A stretch of DNA of 64,000 nt from the NCBI GenBank assembly GCA_009773185.1, contig WPIF01000001.1, positions 62,001 to 126,000 on the forward strand. The letters run 5' to 3'. The notes beneath the pieces are model-generated. The model did no database searches. It had not been told where the DNA came from and saw nothing but the letters and a program-made list of their open reading frames with translations. Position numbers and translations under genes: made by a program. Numbering within the stretch: position 1 is the first letter of the stretch; every line of letters begins with the position of its first letter. Of the stretch, positions 24,529-32,376 are shown piece after piece. This DNA comes from Nitrospirota bacterium (lineage in GTDB: Bacteria; Nitrospirota; Thermodesulfovibrionia; Thermodesulfovibrionales; UBA1546).

Positions 24529-25575
24529 TTACTCCATATTTATTATTACTCTTCCTGTTTCGCCTTCCCTCATTTTATTTAAGGCAGTGTTGGTTTCATC
24601 CAGCGAAAATCTATGGGTAATAAGTTCCGTTAGATTTAGTTTTCCTTCCAAGAATAGTCGTGAATATCTCGGTATGTCTTCCGCCGGATCCGTCAATCCT
24701 CCCAGACTGGCAAAAATCATCTTGCCGCCATAGTGCTTACCAAACGCATCAATCTTGAGAGATTGGTCGAATCGCGGCTGTCCTACCAAAATAGTCCTGC
24801 CTGCTTGAGACGTTAATTCATATGCACATGCAATATTATCCACATTACCGGTACATTCAACAAAGACATCCACCCCACTCTTGCCAACTATTTTTAAAAT
24901 TTCTTCTTTAACATTAACCTTCGTTGAATTAATGGCATGGGATGCGCCAAATTTAGAAGATAATTGCAATTTGGAGTCAAACTTATCAATAGCAATAATA
25001 GGGTATGCAGAAACCATTACAGCGCCTTGAATGACATTCAATCCTACGCCTCCACTCCCAAAAACCGCGATTGACTGCCCGATTTTTAATTTTGCCTCGT
25101 TGTTAATGAGTCCGAATGCAGTTGTTACAGCGCATCCCATCAGAGCGGCGACTTCAAATGGGACCTCTTTCGGAATCGAGGTGACGCGGTTCTCCGACAC
25201 CACCGCATAGTCGTTGAAGGTCGTCACCAGGCCGCCGCCCACGATTGCGTCCCCTCTCTTGTATTTGGGAAAGGACGACTCGATGCCTTTTCCCGTGCGC
25301 CAGTGCATGACCACGTGGTCGCCCTTGCGCACGGTGGTAATGCCCGGCCCGGTTTCAATCACCACGCCTCCGCCTTCGTGTCCCATCAAATGAGGCAAAA
25401 ATCTGTCCTCGCCAAACTTGCCGTCTATCTCACCAATTTGTTTACCGCAAATACTGCTGCACATGACTTTCACTAAAACTTGCCCAACATCCAATTTAGG
25501 AATACTTAGCTGGTCAATAATTAAAGGCAAATTCAACTTCTCAAGAAAAGCTGCTTTCATTTGAAAATCACTCAT
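24529..25575 (-). CDS. Zinc-type medium-chain dehydrogenase
   Basis: A 348-residue alcohol-dehydrogenase-like protein: MCSSICGKQIGEIDGK near residue 40 (first zinc-ligand region), GHEGGGVV, then GSGGVGLNVIQGA (NAD site) and the ECTGN segment. The structural-zinc Cys cluster is absent. It probably oxidises a sugar or polyol hydroxyl. Residues about 66-137 (25165-25385) are encoded by GC-rich DNA with G/C-ending codons, unlike the rest of the gene, which suggests a mosaic allele. The start at 25575 has GAGGA 11 nt upstream. Confidence 0.88.
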   Translation of the reverse strand: MSDFQMKAAFLEKLNLPLIIDQLSIPKLDVGQVLVKVMCSSICGKQIGEIDGKFGEDRFLPHLMGHEGGGVVIETGPGITTVRKGDHVVMHWRTGKGIESSFPKYKRGDAIVGGGLVTTFNDYAVVSENRVTSIPKEVPFEVAALMGCAVTTAFGLINNEAKLKIGQSIAVFGSGGVGLNVIQGAVMVSAYPIIAIDKFDSKLQLSSKFGASHAINSTKVNVKEEILKIVGKSGVDVFVECTGNVDNIACAYELTSQAGRTILVGQPRFDQSLKIDAFGKHYGGKMIFASLGGLTDPAEDIPRYSRLFLEGKLNLTELITHRFSLDETNTALNKMREGETGRVIINME

Positions 25576-25599
25576 AACTATTGTTATCCTCCTCTATTT

Positions 25600-26796
25600 T
25601 TAATAAAGCTCTTTCTTCTCACAAACCATTACAGGTGTTTTCGCAGATTTTGCAAGTTCATAGGCACATAAGACTTCTTCCGCTGTTTTTGGCTCATAAA
25701 CAGGAAATGACACTATTGAACGAAAAACATCTGTCATGTCACGCGTATGCGTCAGCCCAGCATAAAAAGGCTTTACTCCACCTGCAACAGCCTTAATAAT
25801 AACCGGCATGGTAAACTGTCCATCGGAAATGCATTCTATGATATCTAACGTATTGGCTATCGCATCAAAGGCATTCAAAACGAACTCATGCCTCTCGAAA
25901 AACAAAACCGGCCTATAGCCTTCCAAGGACACACCCATCGCCAGCCCAGCCATCAAATTCTCGGCAAGTGGAGTCTCAAGTCGCTGAGATTCAGGGATAT
26001 CCTTCAACGCGCCGTACGCTGAACCGTATTTAACGTTATATCCTATAAAAATTGCACCACAATCTTTTGCAATTGTTTCCATTGATTTCTTTACCGCATC
26101 AAAATATTTCAAGTTCGGGGCTGAGGGCAAATTATGCGGGAGTTCCGAGCTTTGTTTCCTGGGCATCTCGCACAAACAGGCTTCTTTTTTGAATTTTAGC
26201 CATCCTGATGTGCCTGTCCCTCCGTGTGGATATGTCGGCACATAGGAATATCGTCTTACACAGCTTGGCCATGCAAAATCGGAAGCTTCACCTCGTCTTT
26301 CTTTTTTGGAGGAGCTGACCGATCTGTCATTGTCTTCTATAATAAATGTACACGGTAAATTCCATCCATGGACATAGCTTACCGCTTCATAAAAATGTCC
26401 TTCTTCTTCGGCGCCGTCTCCTATAAAACACCAGACCTTTTTCTGGCTGCCTTTTCTTTTCAATGCCCATGCAACTCCAGCCGCAATGGAAGGTGTAGCA
26501 GCAACAATCGATGAACTAAAAAAATTCAGCGCTCTATTAAAAACAAACATGCTCTTACCGTTTAATATTTTGTCCTCCAACTCATCCGGCGGACCGCCAC
26601 ACAGAAGATAATGATAATGGGACCGATGGGTAGAAAAAATATAGTCCCCCTCATTTATATCCTTAAAAATATCGATTAAGTGATCCTCATTTCCCCCGGA
26701 CAAATGCACCAGATAAGGCATCTCGCCGTTATCAAATCGTTCAGCTATTTTCTTTTCAAAGTCAATTAAGTCTTTCCTGGTCATCTTATTCAGCAT
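25600..26796 (-). CDS. Thiamine-diphosphate E1-type enzyme, alpha and partial beta in one chain
   Basis: About 398 residues. The first half is an E1-alpha/transketolase PP domain with the ThDP motif GDGAEEEGHFYEA...IIEDND; the second half is an E1-beta-like Pyr domain with TPLAENLMAGLAMG, whose Glu would activate the thiamine ring. The usual transketolase C-terminal domain is missing. No lipoyl E2 is nearby, so a ketol-transfer or decarboxylating role on a sugar is likelier than an oxidative complex. The frame extends to 26871, but the ATG at 26796 (MLNKMTRKDL) has AAGGAG about 10 nt upstream. Confidence 0.82.
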   Translation of the reverse strand: MLNKMTRKDLIDFEKKIAERFDNGEMPYLVHLSGGNEDHLIDIFKDINEGDYIFSTHRSHYHYLLCGGPPDELEDKILNGKSMFVFNRALNFFSSSIVAATPSIAAGVAWALKRKGSQKKVWCFIGDGAEEEGHFYEAVSYVHGWNLPCTFIIEDNDRSVSSSKKERRGEASDFAWPSCVRRYSYVPTYPHGGTGTSGWLKFKKEACLCEMPRKQSSELPHNLPSAPNLKYFDAVKKSMETIAKDCGAIFIGYNVKYGSAYGALKDIPESQRLETPLAENLMAGLAMGVSLEGYRPVLFFERHEFVLNAFDAIANTLDIIECISDGQFTMPVIIKAVAGGVKPFYAGLTHTRDMTDVFRSIVSFPVYEPKTAEEVLCAYELAKSAKTPVMVCEKKELY

Positions 26797-26892
26797 TAAT
26801 ATATTTCTCCTTTTCCTGTCCCGGCTCCTGTTCAGGGATGCATGACTGTTCTTGTGTATATCTTTCTTCATTTTTATTAAAAATCCTTGTTC

Positions 26893-28050
26893 TCATTTAT
26901 CGGCCCCTTTCTTGAAAACCTCAGGAAATGATCTTGACAACTTCCTGAGCTTAAACCCCAGATCCAGGTTCTTAAAGGTACAAGTCAGAATACGGCAGCT
27001 TTTCCGACACTTTCTGATCATCTGTCTCTGATTACGCGCTTTATCAGAGTTCCATATTTTTTCAGGCAGGTCGTCCCTTAAGTTGCCTATTGGTTCCATG
27101 AGAGAACAAATCCTTACATTTCCAAAAGGGTCTATAGGAAAATTCTTGCTGCCTATCTTGCAAGGCAGCTTTAATATCTCAGGGTCAAGTGGGTTCTTGA
27201 GGTACTTACACATATAACTCAAATGCCGTGCTGAGTTGTTTATAGGATAACCTTCTGTTTTCATGGTGATAAGACGTTCAAAAACTTCGTCAATACCATT
27301 ACTGTTCTTCCCGAGTTCCTTAAAATACTTCCCTTCAGGCAACTGTCTGCTTTCCCCTTTCTCGTCAAAAATAGGCAGGGAAGAAGTCTCCATCAGCGGC
27401 TGAAATGTAATACCGTCAAGCCCCTTGTCTCGGGTAAATTCAGCAAGGTCAACAAGCTCACTGATATTTTCGTTTATTATGGTCGTACCTAAACTGAGCC
27501 ACATGTTCCCCCTGTTTTTTAGAAGCTCTATCACCCTCATTACATCACCGAAATTGCCTTCATCTCCCCTCATTCTGTTATGGACCCCTGGCGTTACACT
27601 ATTAAGGGAAAGAGCGAGCGAATCAAGTCCGGAAGAAACAATTCTTTCTGCAAGTTTCTTGTCGATCAGGGTAGCATTGGAACCAACAGTTGTAGTTATA
27701 TCTTTTGTAGTTGCAAAGTTTATGATATCTATCATGTCTTCTCTTAAAAAAGGTTCGCCTCCGGTAATAGAAAGACTAAAAGTCCCGATCCAGTTCTTTA
27801 ATTTTTCAATGACTGCTGTCCATTCCTTGAAATTAAGTTCTTTCTCATTAGGCTTGGACGTCCACCTGAAACATGTCTGGCATCTGAGATTGCAGGAATA
27901 TGTCCGCTCGATGACAACATCAAGCGGTTTAAGGACAGAATAATCAGGATTAAAAGCTTCAAATATCTCATCCGAAAAATACTTAACAATATACCTGAAA
28001 CCAAGCCTTGCTCTTATAATAACCCTTTTGTTAATTATTTTTTTAATCAA
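26893..28050 (-). CDS. Radical SAM/SPASM-domain protein
   Basis: A 385-residue protein with CNLRCQTC (CxxxCxxC cluster, near residue 53), ITGGEPFLRED and NATLID, then a C-terminal Cys-rich SPASM region (CKIGSKNFPID, CRKSCRILTC) for auxiliary clusters. Members modify peptides, sugars or lipids by radical chemistry. In this operon a sugar or a glycan-linked amine is the most natural substrate, by context only. The start is TTG at 28050 with AAGGA about 9 nt upstream. Confidence 0.87.
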   Translation of the reverse strand: MIKKIINKRVIIRARLGFRYIVKYFSDEIFEAFNPDYSVLKPLDVVIERTYSCNLRCQTCFRWTSKPNEKELNFKEWTAVIEKLKNWIGTFSLSITGGEPFLREDMIDIINFATTKDITTTVGSNATLIDKKLAERIVSSGLDSLALSLNSVTPGVHNRMRGDEGNFGDVMRVIELLKNRGNMWLSLGTTIINENISELVDLAEFTRDKGLDGITFQPLMETSSLPIFDEKGESRQLPEGKYFKELGKNSNGIDEVFERLITMKTEGYPINNSARHLSYMCKYLKNPLDPEILKLPCKIGSKNFPIDPFGNVRICSLMEPIGNLRDDLPEKIWNSDKARNQRQMIRKCRKSCRILTCTFKNLDLGFKLRKLSRSFPEVFKKGADK

Positions 28051-28053
28051 AAT

Positions 28054-28851
28054 TTAATGTTCCTTCGTATCGGCACAAGGTTTTTGAGCAATGATAAGAA
28101 TGCCGGCTGATAGGATATTTATTGAAATCGAATTCATAAGATAGGCTGCAATTTTTCCTAATATATTTAATGTATATAGCTTCTTACTCTGGAGATATGG
28201 GAATTCAGACCATAAGACAAGAGATCTGCTTTTATGGATAAAGTCATTAATGTCCGTTTCAATCACTTGGAACCCAGCTTCTATAATCATGCTGTAAGCC
28301 TCTTTTTTGGAATACCGGTATTCTGAAAAGTACTTATTGCCTTTAAGCGCACAATGGACCAGCAGATACAGTTCGCGCAAAGGATGGGCTACCATGCGGC
28401 GGAAAAGATTGTTAAAAGGCAGCGTGAATATCGCTATGCCGCCAGGCATTAAAACACGTTTTGCTTCACTGAGCGGCTTCTCAGGCCCTTCTTCGAAATG
28501 TTCCAGCACCCCTAAAGATATGTAAGCGCCCAAAGAATTGTCTTTATAAGGGAGATTGCAGATATCACCTTGCCTGGCAGGCAGGTCAGGCCTCATCTCA
28601 TTCAGCTTTGAAATCACATTCCAATCATAATCAATTCCCTCTACATTATATCCATTGTTTCTTAAATAGATTAACCATATTCCAAGGCCACAACCTGCCT
28701 CCAGTATTGGTTTATCTTTAGGCAGATATTTCAGAAAATAATTGAGCGTATTCCATTGAGGACAGTTTTTAATTTCATTTTCCAAAGAAAATCTCTTCCA
28801 CATATTTGCTTGCTGCTGAGACATATTTCTTATTGTGTATACCTTTTTCAT
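28054..28851 (-). CDS. Class I SAM-dependent methyltransferase
   Basis: A 265-residue protein with motif I LEAGCGLGIWLIYL, acidic motif II VEGIDYD, and the LGVLEHFEEG motif typical of this class. The C-terminal third is more hydrophobic and may touch the membrane. One of seven methyltransferases in the polysaccharide run. Confidence 0.87.
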   Translation of the reverse strand: MKKVYTIRNMSQQQANMWKRFSLENEIKNCPQWNTLNYFLKYLPKDKPILEAGCGLGIWLIYLRNNGYNVEGIDYDWNVISKLNEMRPDLPARQGDICNLPYKDNSLGAYISLGVLEHFEEGPEKPLSEAKRVLMPGGIAIFTLPFNNLFRRMVAHPLRELYLLVHCALKGNKYFSEYRYSKKEAYSMIIEAGFQVIETDINDFIHKSRSLVLWSEFPYLQSKKLYTLNILGKIAAYLMNSISINILSAGILIIAQKPCADTKEH

Positions 28852-28852
28852 G

Positions 28853-29656
28853 TTAGTTCATACGACCTTTTGTCTTCCTGTAAAAAAATACAATCCCGCC
28901 CAAGCCAGCCCTTTGCAAAGCAAGGCTAAGCGTAGTCATTATTATGCCATATAATTGATATGTAATGCCCTTCATGAAATTCCATCCGTTGGCCCGATGG
29001 ATCCTGTAATGCTCAAAATGAGCCGAATAGATATTCCTGACACTATACCCCCCCCAACGCATAACAGTGAGGATCTCATCAAGAAAGTATGGCTCAAAGA
29101 TTGCAGTGGCCCTCAAGAAGTATTCATAATCCATAGCAACCTTATAATCAAGAGAAAACGGCCCCATTTTTTCATATACTTTTCTAGTAGCAAATATGGC
29201 CGGATGCGGAACAATTATCTCTTTGCTCATTTTTTTGAAGGAAAACGGCTCTCCATATATCACCAATGTTTGGCCGGTCTTTTGGTCTATACACCTCACA
29301 CGCCCATAAACAATTTCCTTGCGGGGCGGGGCGTTAAACAAATCAACAATACGCTGGACCACATCACAATGAGCATAATAATCGTCCGAGTTAAGTATAG
29401 CAATAATATCACCCGTAGCCAGTTTCAGCCCCTTATTGAAGGCGTCCGATATGCCTCTGTCAGGCTCGGATATGACCACTGCGCCAGGGTCCAGATCCAT
29501 AATGATGTTCAGGGTATTGTCGCTGGAACCGCCGTCTATAATAATGTGCTCTATACAGGGATACGTCTGAGAGTGTATGCTCCTGATATTGTCCGCGATA
29601 AAACGCCCGCTGTTGAGAGTAGGCGTAATAATGGAAACAACCGGATTATCGTTCAT
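28853..29656 (-). CDS. GT2-family glycosyltransferase
   Basis: A protein of about 267 residues: VSIITPTLNSGRFI, IIDGGSSDNT, then ILNSDDYY (DxD-like) and MRWGGYS. A GT-A enzyme adding one residue to a surface glycan. The frame opens with TTG at 29689; the ATG at 29656 (MNDNPVVSII) fits family alignments better, although its ribosome site is weak. Part of its 5' end (29546-29626) is nearly identical to a broken copy at 31210-31290. Confidence 0.88.
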   Translation of the reverse strand: MNDNPVVSIITPTLNSGRFIADNIRSIHSQTYPCIEHIIIDGGSSDNTLNIIMDLDPGAVVISEPDRGISDAFNKGLKLATGDIIAILNSDDYYAHCDVVQRIVDLFNAPPRKEIVYGRVRCIDQKTGQTLVIYGEPFSFKKMSKEIIVPHPAIFATRKVYEKMGPFSLDYKVAMDYEYFLRATAIFEPYFLDEILTVMRWGGYSVRNIYSAHFEHYRIHRANGWNFMKGITYQLYGIIMTTLSLALQRAGLGGIVFFYRKTKGRMN

Positions 29657-29798
29657 CTGCTGTCTGATAATATTTCCTCTTAAGAACAAGCATCAACAGA
29701 TTGCCTCAAAAAACTCTCCTTCATACTCAAACAATAAATTCGAGATAATTATCCCTGCTTATTACTTCGCAAGACGCATTAGATGCCGATTAAAATAT

Positions 29799-29837
29799 GC
29801 CTTATCCGCTCCTTTTATTACTATGAAAGGATAAGGC
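29799..29837 (-). terminator. Hairpin at the 3' end of the AAA+ gene
   Basis: Perfect 9-bp arms gccttatcc (29799-29807) and ggataaggc (29829-29837) flank a 21-nt loop and overlap the stop codon of the AAA+ gene. Downstream on the minus strand is ATATTTTA, only a weak T-run, so termination is possible but not certain. Confidence 0.35.
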
Positions 29838-31035
29838 TTATAGGTATAGCCCAAAGCTTGTCTCCCATGTGGACGGCAGCAGTTCCGTTGTACGCCAGAA
29901 TCCCGGCTGCGCAGTGCGGTGTTGCGGCAACAAAGGATTTCAGTCCGGACAGCTCGTCTTTTTCCCACCGGGCAGCCGCCTTAACTTCAATCGCGATGCA
30001 TTTATTTCCCGCTTCGATGATAAAATCCACTTCGTGACGGCCCTGAATATTCCAGAAATACAGGCTCGCCTGCGGCCAGGTTGAATCGATAAGCCCGACA
30101 ATGTTTTGTGCTGCATATGTTTCTATCATCGCACCTCTAAGCGGATCATCCGAAAGGTCATCCTTCCCTGCCAGGTAACAGGCGAGTCCGGAATCTCCCA
30201 TATAGAATTTCGGAGATTTTATAAGTCTGCTGGCCGGGTTTTTGAGATAAGGAGCAAGCCGGTAGAAGATGCAGGATACTTCCATGATGGAAAGATAGCT
30301 GGAAACCGTTGCCGAGGTAAGACGGGCGTCTCTTCCCAGTTCGCTGATGCTCAAAACACTGCCTGTTCTCAGCGCAGCGAGGCGCAGCAAACCCCGAAAT
30401 GAAATAATGTTGCCGATGCGGCTCAGGTCGCGGATATCGCGGTCCAGATAGGTATGTTCGTATCCCTTGAACCAGTTGATTGTATTCTTCAGGCTTCCAA
30501 GGCAGACTGAAGGCATGCCTCCTTTGATAATCTCAGCCAGCGGTACCGGCGGTACTTCCGGCAGGCCGGTTATTGTCTGTTTTTCAAAGAACCTCCTTAT
30601 AAAAGGCCTTTCTGATAGTTGCTCCTTCAGTTCACGGCGTGTAAATGGATGCAGGTTGAAATATGCGGCCCTGCCGGCAAGGCTTTCGGAGATGTTTTTC
30701 ATCAGGAGGAAGTTTGCAGAACCGGAAAGAATAAATTTACCGGAGACCCTGTTGCGATCCACTGCACGTTTGATTGCAACGAACAGCTCAGGGCATCGTT
30801 GCGCTTCATCAATAGTTATGGGCTCATTAGTTTCAATAAAGCCATCAGGGTTTTCACGCGCTGCCGCCAACTGGGCAAAATCATCCAAGGTCACATATTT
30901 TCTACCCTGAAGTTCCGCCTGCTGTTGCAAGAAAGTGCTTTTCCCTGCCTGTCTCATGCCGGTGATGGCTACAACCGGCATGTCAGCGAGGGCGCTGACT
31001 ATGGAATTTGTAATTTCTCTCGGCAAATATGTCAT
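29821..31035 (-). CDS. AAA+ ATPase with DUF4143-type C-terminal domain
   Basis: About 404 residues. N-terminal P-loop GMRQAGKSTFLQQ, Walker B-like ITIDEAQRCPELF and a sensor-type SGSANFLL form an AAA+ core; a winged-helix-like stretch (ISELGRDARLTSATVSSYL) follows at about 230-255, and the C-terminal DUF4143 domain has EVDFIIEAG and IAIEVKAA, resembling a nuclease-fold core. Such proteins are common as isolated accessory genes; their role is not established. The frame could extend to 31074, but that overlaps the -35 box; the ATG at 31035 (MTYLPREITN) is preferred and implies a leaderless mRNA. It is out of place in a sugar operon. Confidence 0.87.
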   Translation of the reverse strand: MTYLPREITNSIVSALADMPVVAITGMRQAGKSTFLQQQAELQGRKYVTLDDFAQLAAARENPDGFIETNEPITIDEAQRCPELFVAIKRAVDRNRVSGKFILSGSANFLLMKNISESLAGRAAYFNLHPFTRRELKEQLSERPFIRRFFEKQTITGLPEVPPVPLAEIIKGGMPSVCLGSLKNTINWFKGYEHTYLDRDIRDLSRIGNIISFRGLLRLAALRTGSVLSISELGRDARLTSATVSSYLSIMEVSCIFYRLAPYLKNPASRLIKSPKFYMGDSGLACYLAGKDDLSDDPLRGAMIETYAAQNIVGLIDSTWPQASLYFWNIQGRHEVDFIIEAGNKCIAIEVKAAARWEKDELSGLKSFVAATPHCAAGILAYNGTAAVHMGDKLWAIPISLILS

Positions 31036-31045
31036 ATTTATATAT

Positions 31046-31074
31046 ATTATATTGTCATAATGACAATATGTCAA
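31046..31074 (-). promoter_or_regulatory. Consensus promoter of the AAA+ gene
   Basis: Minus strand TTGACA (31069-31074), a 17-nt spacer and TATAAT (31046-31051): an exact sigma-70-type consensus. The ATG at 31035 is 10 nt after the -10 box, so the expected transcript has almost no leader. Confidence 0.8.
31049..31069. promoter_or_regulatory. 21-bp palindromic operator between -35 and -10
   Basis: Perfect 10-bp arms atattgtcat / atgacaatat around one central base. It fills the promoter spacer, so a bound dimer would block RNA polymerase. Autoregulation by the winged-helix-containing AAA+ protein is possible but unproven. Confidence 0.65.
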
Positions 31075-31100
31075 GACTCAAAACGACTTTCAGCGAAGTC

Positions 31101-31128
31101 GTAGCGACCCTTCGCGAAGACCCGCTAC
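31101..31128. repeat. 28-bp imperfect palindrome
   Basis: Arms gtagcgacccttcg and cgaagacccgctac pair at the outer 6 and inner 5 positions with three mismatches between. It lies in the 31075-31209 segment, which carries no recognisable gene and separates the AAA+ promoter from the broken GT2 copy. Confidence 0.55.
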
Positions 31129-31209
31129 GGGACTCGCACCGAGCTGCTGCGAGAAATCATTCGGAGTAAAAAACTCGATGCGACCTTGCTGAAATCCGAC
31201 TATATTGAC

Positions 31210-31323
31210 GTGCTCTATACAGGGATACGTCTGAGAGTGTATGCTCCTGATATCGTCCGCGATAAAACGCCCGCTGTTGAGAGTAGGCGTGATGACGGAG
31301 ACTTTCGGCTCAGATTTATTCAT
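31210..31323 (-). pseudogene. 5' fragment of a GT2 glycosyltransferase
   Basis: An ATG at 31323 opens VSVITPTLNSGRFIADDIRSI..., the first 38 or so residues of a GT2 enzyme like that at 28853-29656. Homology stops abruptly at 31210; the frame then runs through unrelated sequence to 31090. From 31210 to 31290 only one base differs from 29546-29626, while the first 33 bases diverge. It is a broken second GT2 gene, downstream of the GT8-like gene. Confidence 0.8.
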
Positions 31324-31374
31324 GTGTTAAAACGCACTGATAATGGATATAGAGGACGATTTTCAGCCACTTTA

Positions 31375-32373
31375 TTATACAAGGATGCCACCTTTTACAA
31401 AGAGAAAGCGGCCCATCAATATATCACAAATTATGGATAGCTTGTATTTATTAATCATGAACATATTTATCGGATATCTGGTAGTGGCAACTTTTTCCCG
31501 TGAGATATCCGCGATGTCTGATACGCCCCGCTGTACAGCGTACAGTTCTTCTATATATGGCGCATAAATATTGCGCATGGCGATCCGACTGAGCCTGGAC
31601 TGATTGTTTCTAATACTTGAGTCATACAGCAGCCCTGCCACTTTTGTCAGCCCCTGAAAGTGATAAACCAGAAGGGGTTGATCATCAATGAAAACCTGCT
31701 CGTTCTGAAGGCTCAACCTGTAATTCATAATATTCCACGGCGCCACATTTGCCCCTTTGTGACGGAGGTCGCAGACCCGCTCAAAACGGATCGGCCAATC
31801 GTCGAGAAATTTCTGGTCTGCATAATGGCCCTCTTCCTGACGGTCATAGCACCATCTGATACACTGGTCCCGCCACCATCTGAGACAGGCAAGACCCTGT
31901 TCATCGCGCACAAAAGAAAGAAGGCCCACATTGTATATGCCGTTTGCATCGAGATGCTTTAAGTAATCGGGGAACTTGTGGCCGATAATCAATATTGAAT
32001 TGCCTTTGAACTCTTCAAATATGGGGCCTGCATCAGAGAAAAAGAAGAGATCTGCATCAAGATAGGTTATGAGGCCGACTTCAGGATTTTTCCTGAAAAC
32101 AAACAAAGGCAATGACGGAGTGCAGGTAAAATAGTATTCAACAGTGGTCCGGTCACGTTTTACGGCGACCAGTTCCGTATCATCTTTTTCAAACTCTTCC
32201 AGAGAGATAGGGACTATCTCCGGAAAAGCAAGCTTGCAAAGGATGTTATACGTCTGGTTGTCGAAGCAGAGGACCCACAGCCGAAACTGTCTTTCGTGAC
32301 GAAGGAGTGACCGATACAGCGCAAGTCCTTTCAGAAGATACCTGGAATCAAAATAGGTACAGTAAAAGCGCAT
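31375..32373 (-). CDS. GT-A glycosyltransferase (GT8-like)
   Basis: A 332-residue protein starting MRFYCTYFDSRYLLKGLALYRSL, the usual opening of GT8-like enzymes, with ITYLDADLFFFSD as DxD metal site near residue 108, and NVGLLSF and WRDQC further on. It probably transfers a hexose in glycan assembly. It begins just after the aminotransferase gene (stop at 32377); AGGAG lies about 12 nt upstream. Confidence 0.8.
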   Translation of the reverse strand: MRFYCTYFDSRYLLKGLALYRSLLRHERQFRLWVLCFDNQTYNILCKLAFPEIVPISLEEFEKDDTELVAVKRDRTTVEYYFTCTPSLPLFVFRKNPEVGLITYLDADLFFFSDAGPIFEEFKGNSILIIGHKFPDYLKHLDANGIYNVGLLSFVRDEQGLACLRWWRDQCIRWCYDRQEEGHYADQKFLDDWPIRFERVCDLRHKGANVAPWNIMNYRLSLQNEQVFIDDQPLLVYHFQGLTKVAGLLYDSSIRNNQSRLSRIAMRNIYAPYIEELYAVQRGVSDIADISREKVATTRYPINMFMINKYKLSIICDILMGRFLFVKGGILV

Positions 32374-32376
32374 AAC

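Noticed and set aside
27425-27943. A 172-codon plus-strand open frame
   Set aside because: Antisense to the SPASM radical SAM gene, whose motifs and neighbours are clear; the plus-strand peptide is low in recognisable features.
28955-29683. A 242-codon open frame on the plus strand
   Set aside because: It lies antisense to a well-supported GT2 gene, has no recognisable motif, and no ribosome site or promoter was seen.
31035-31074. The longer start (31074) of the AAA+ gene
   Set aside because: It would place the start codon within the -35 box of an exact-consensus promoter; the ATG at 31035 fits the promoter and the domain start.
30467-31104. Plus-strand open frames of 147 and 161 codons
   Set aside because: Both mirror the AAA+ gene, whose P-loop, promoter and start are well supported on the minus strand.
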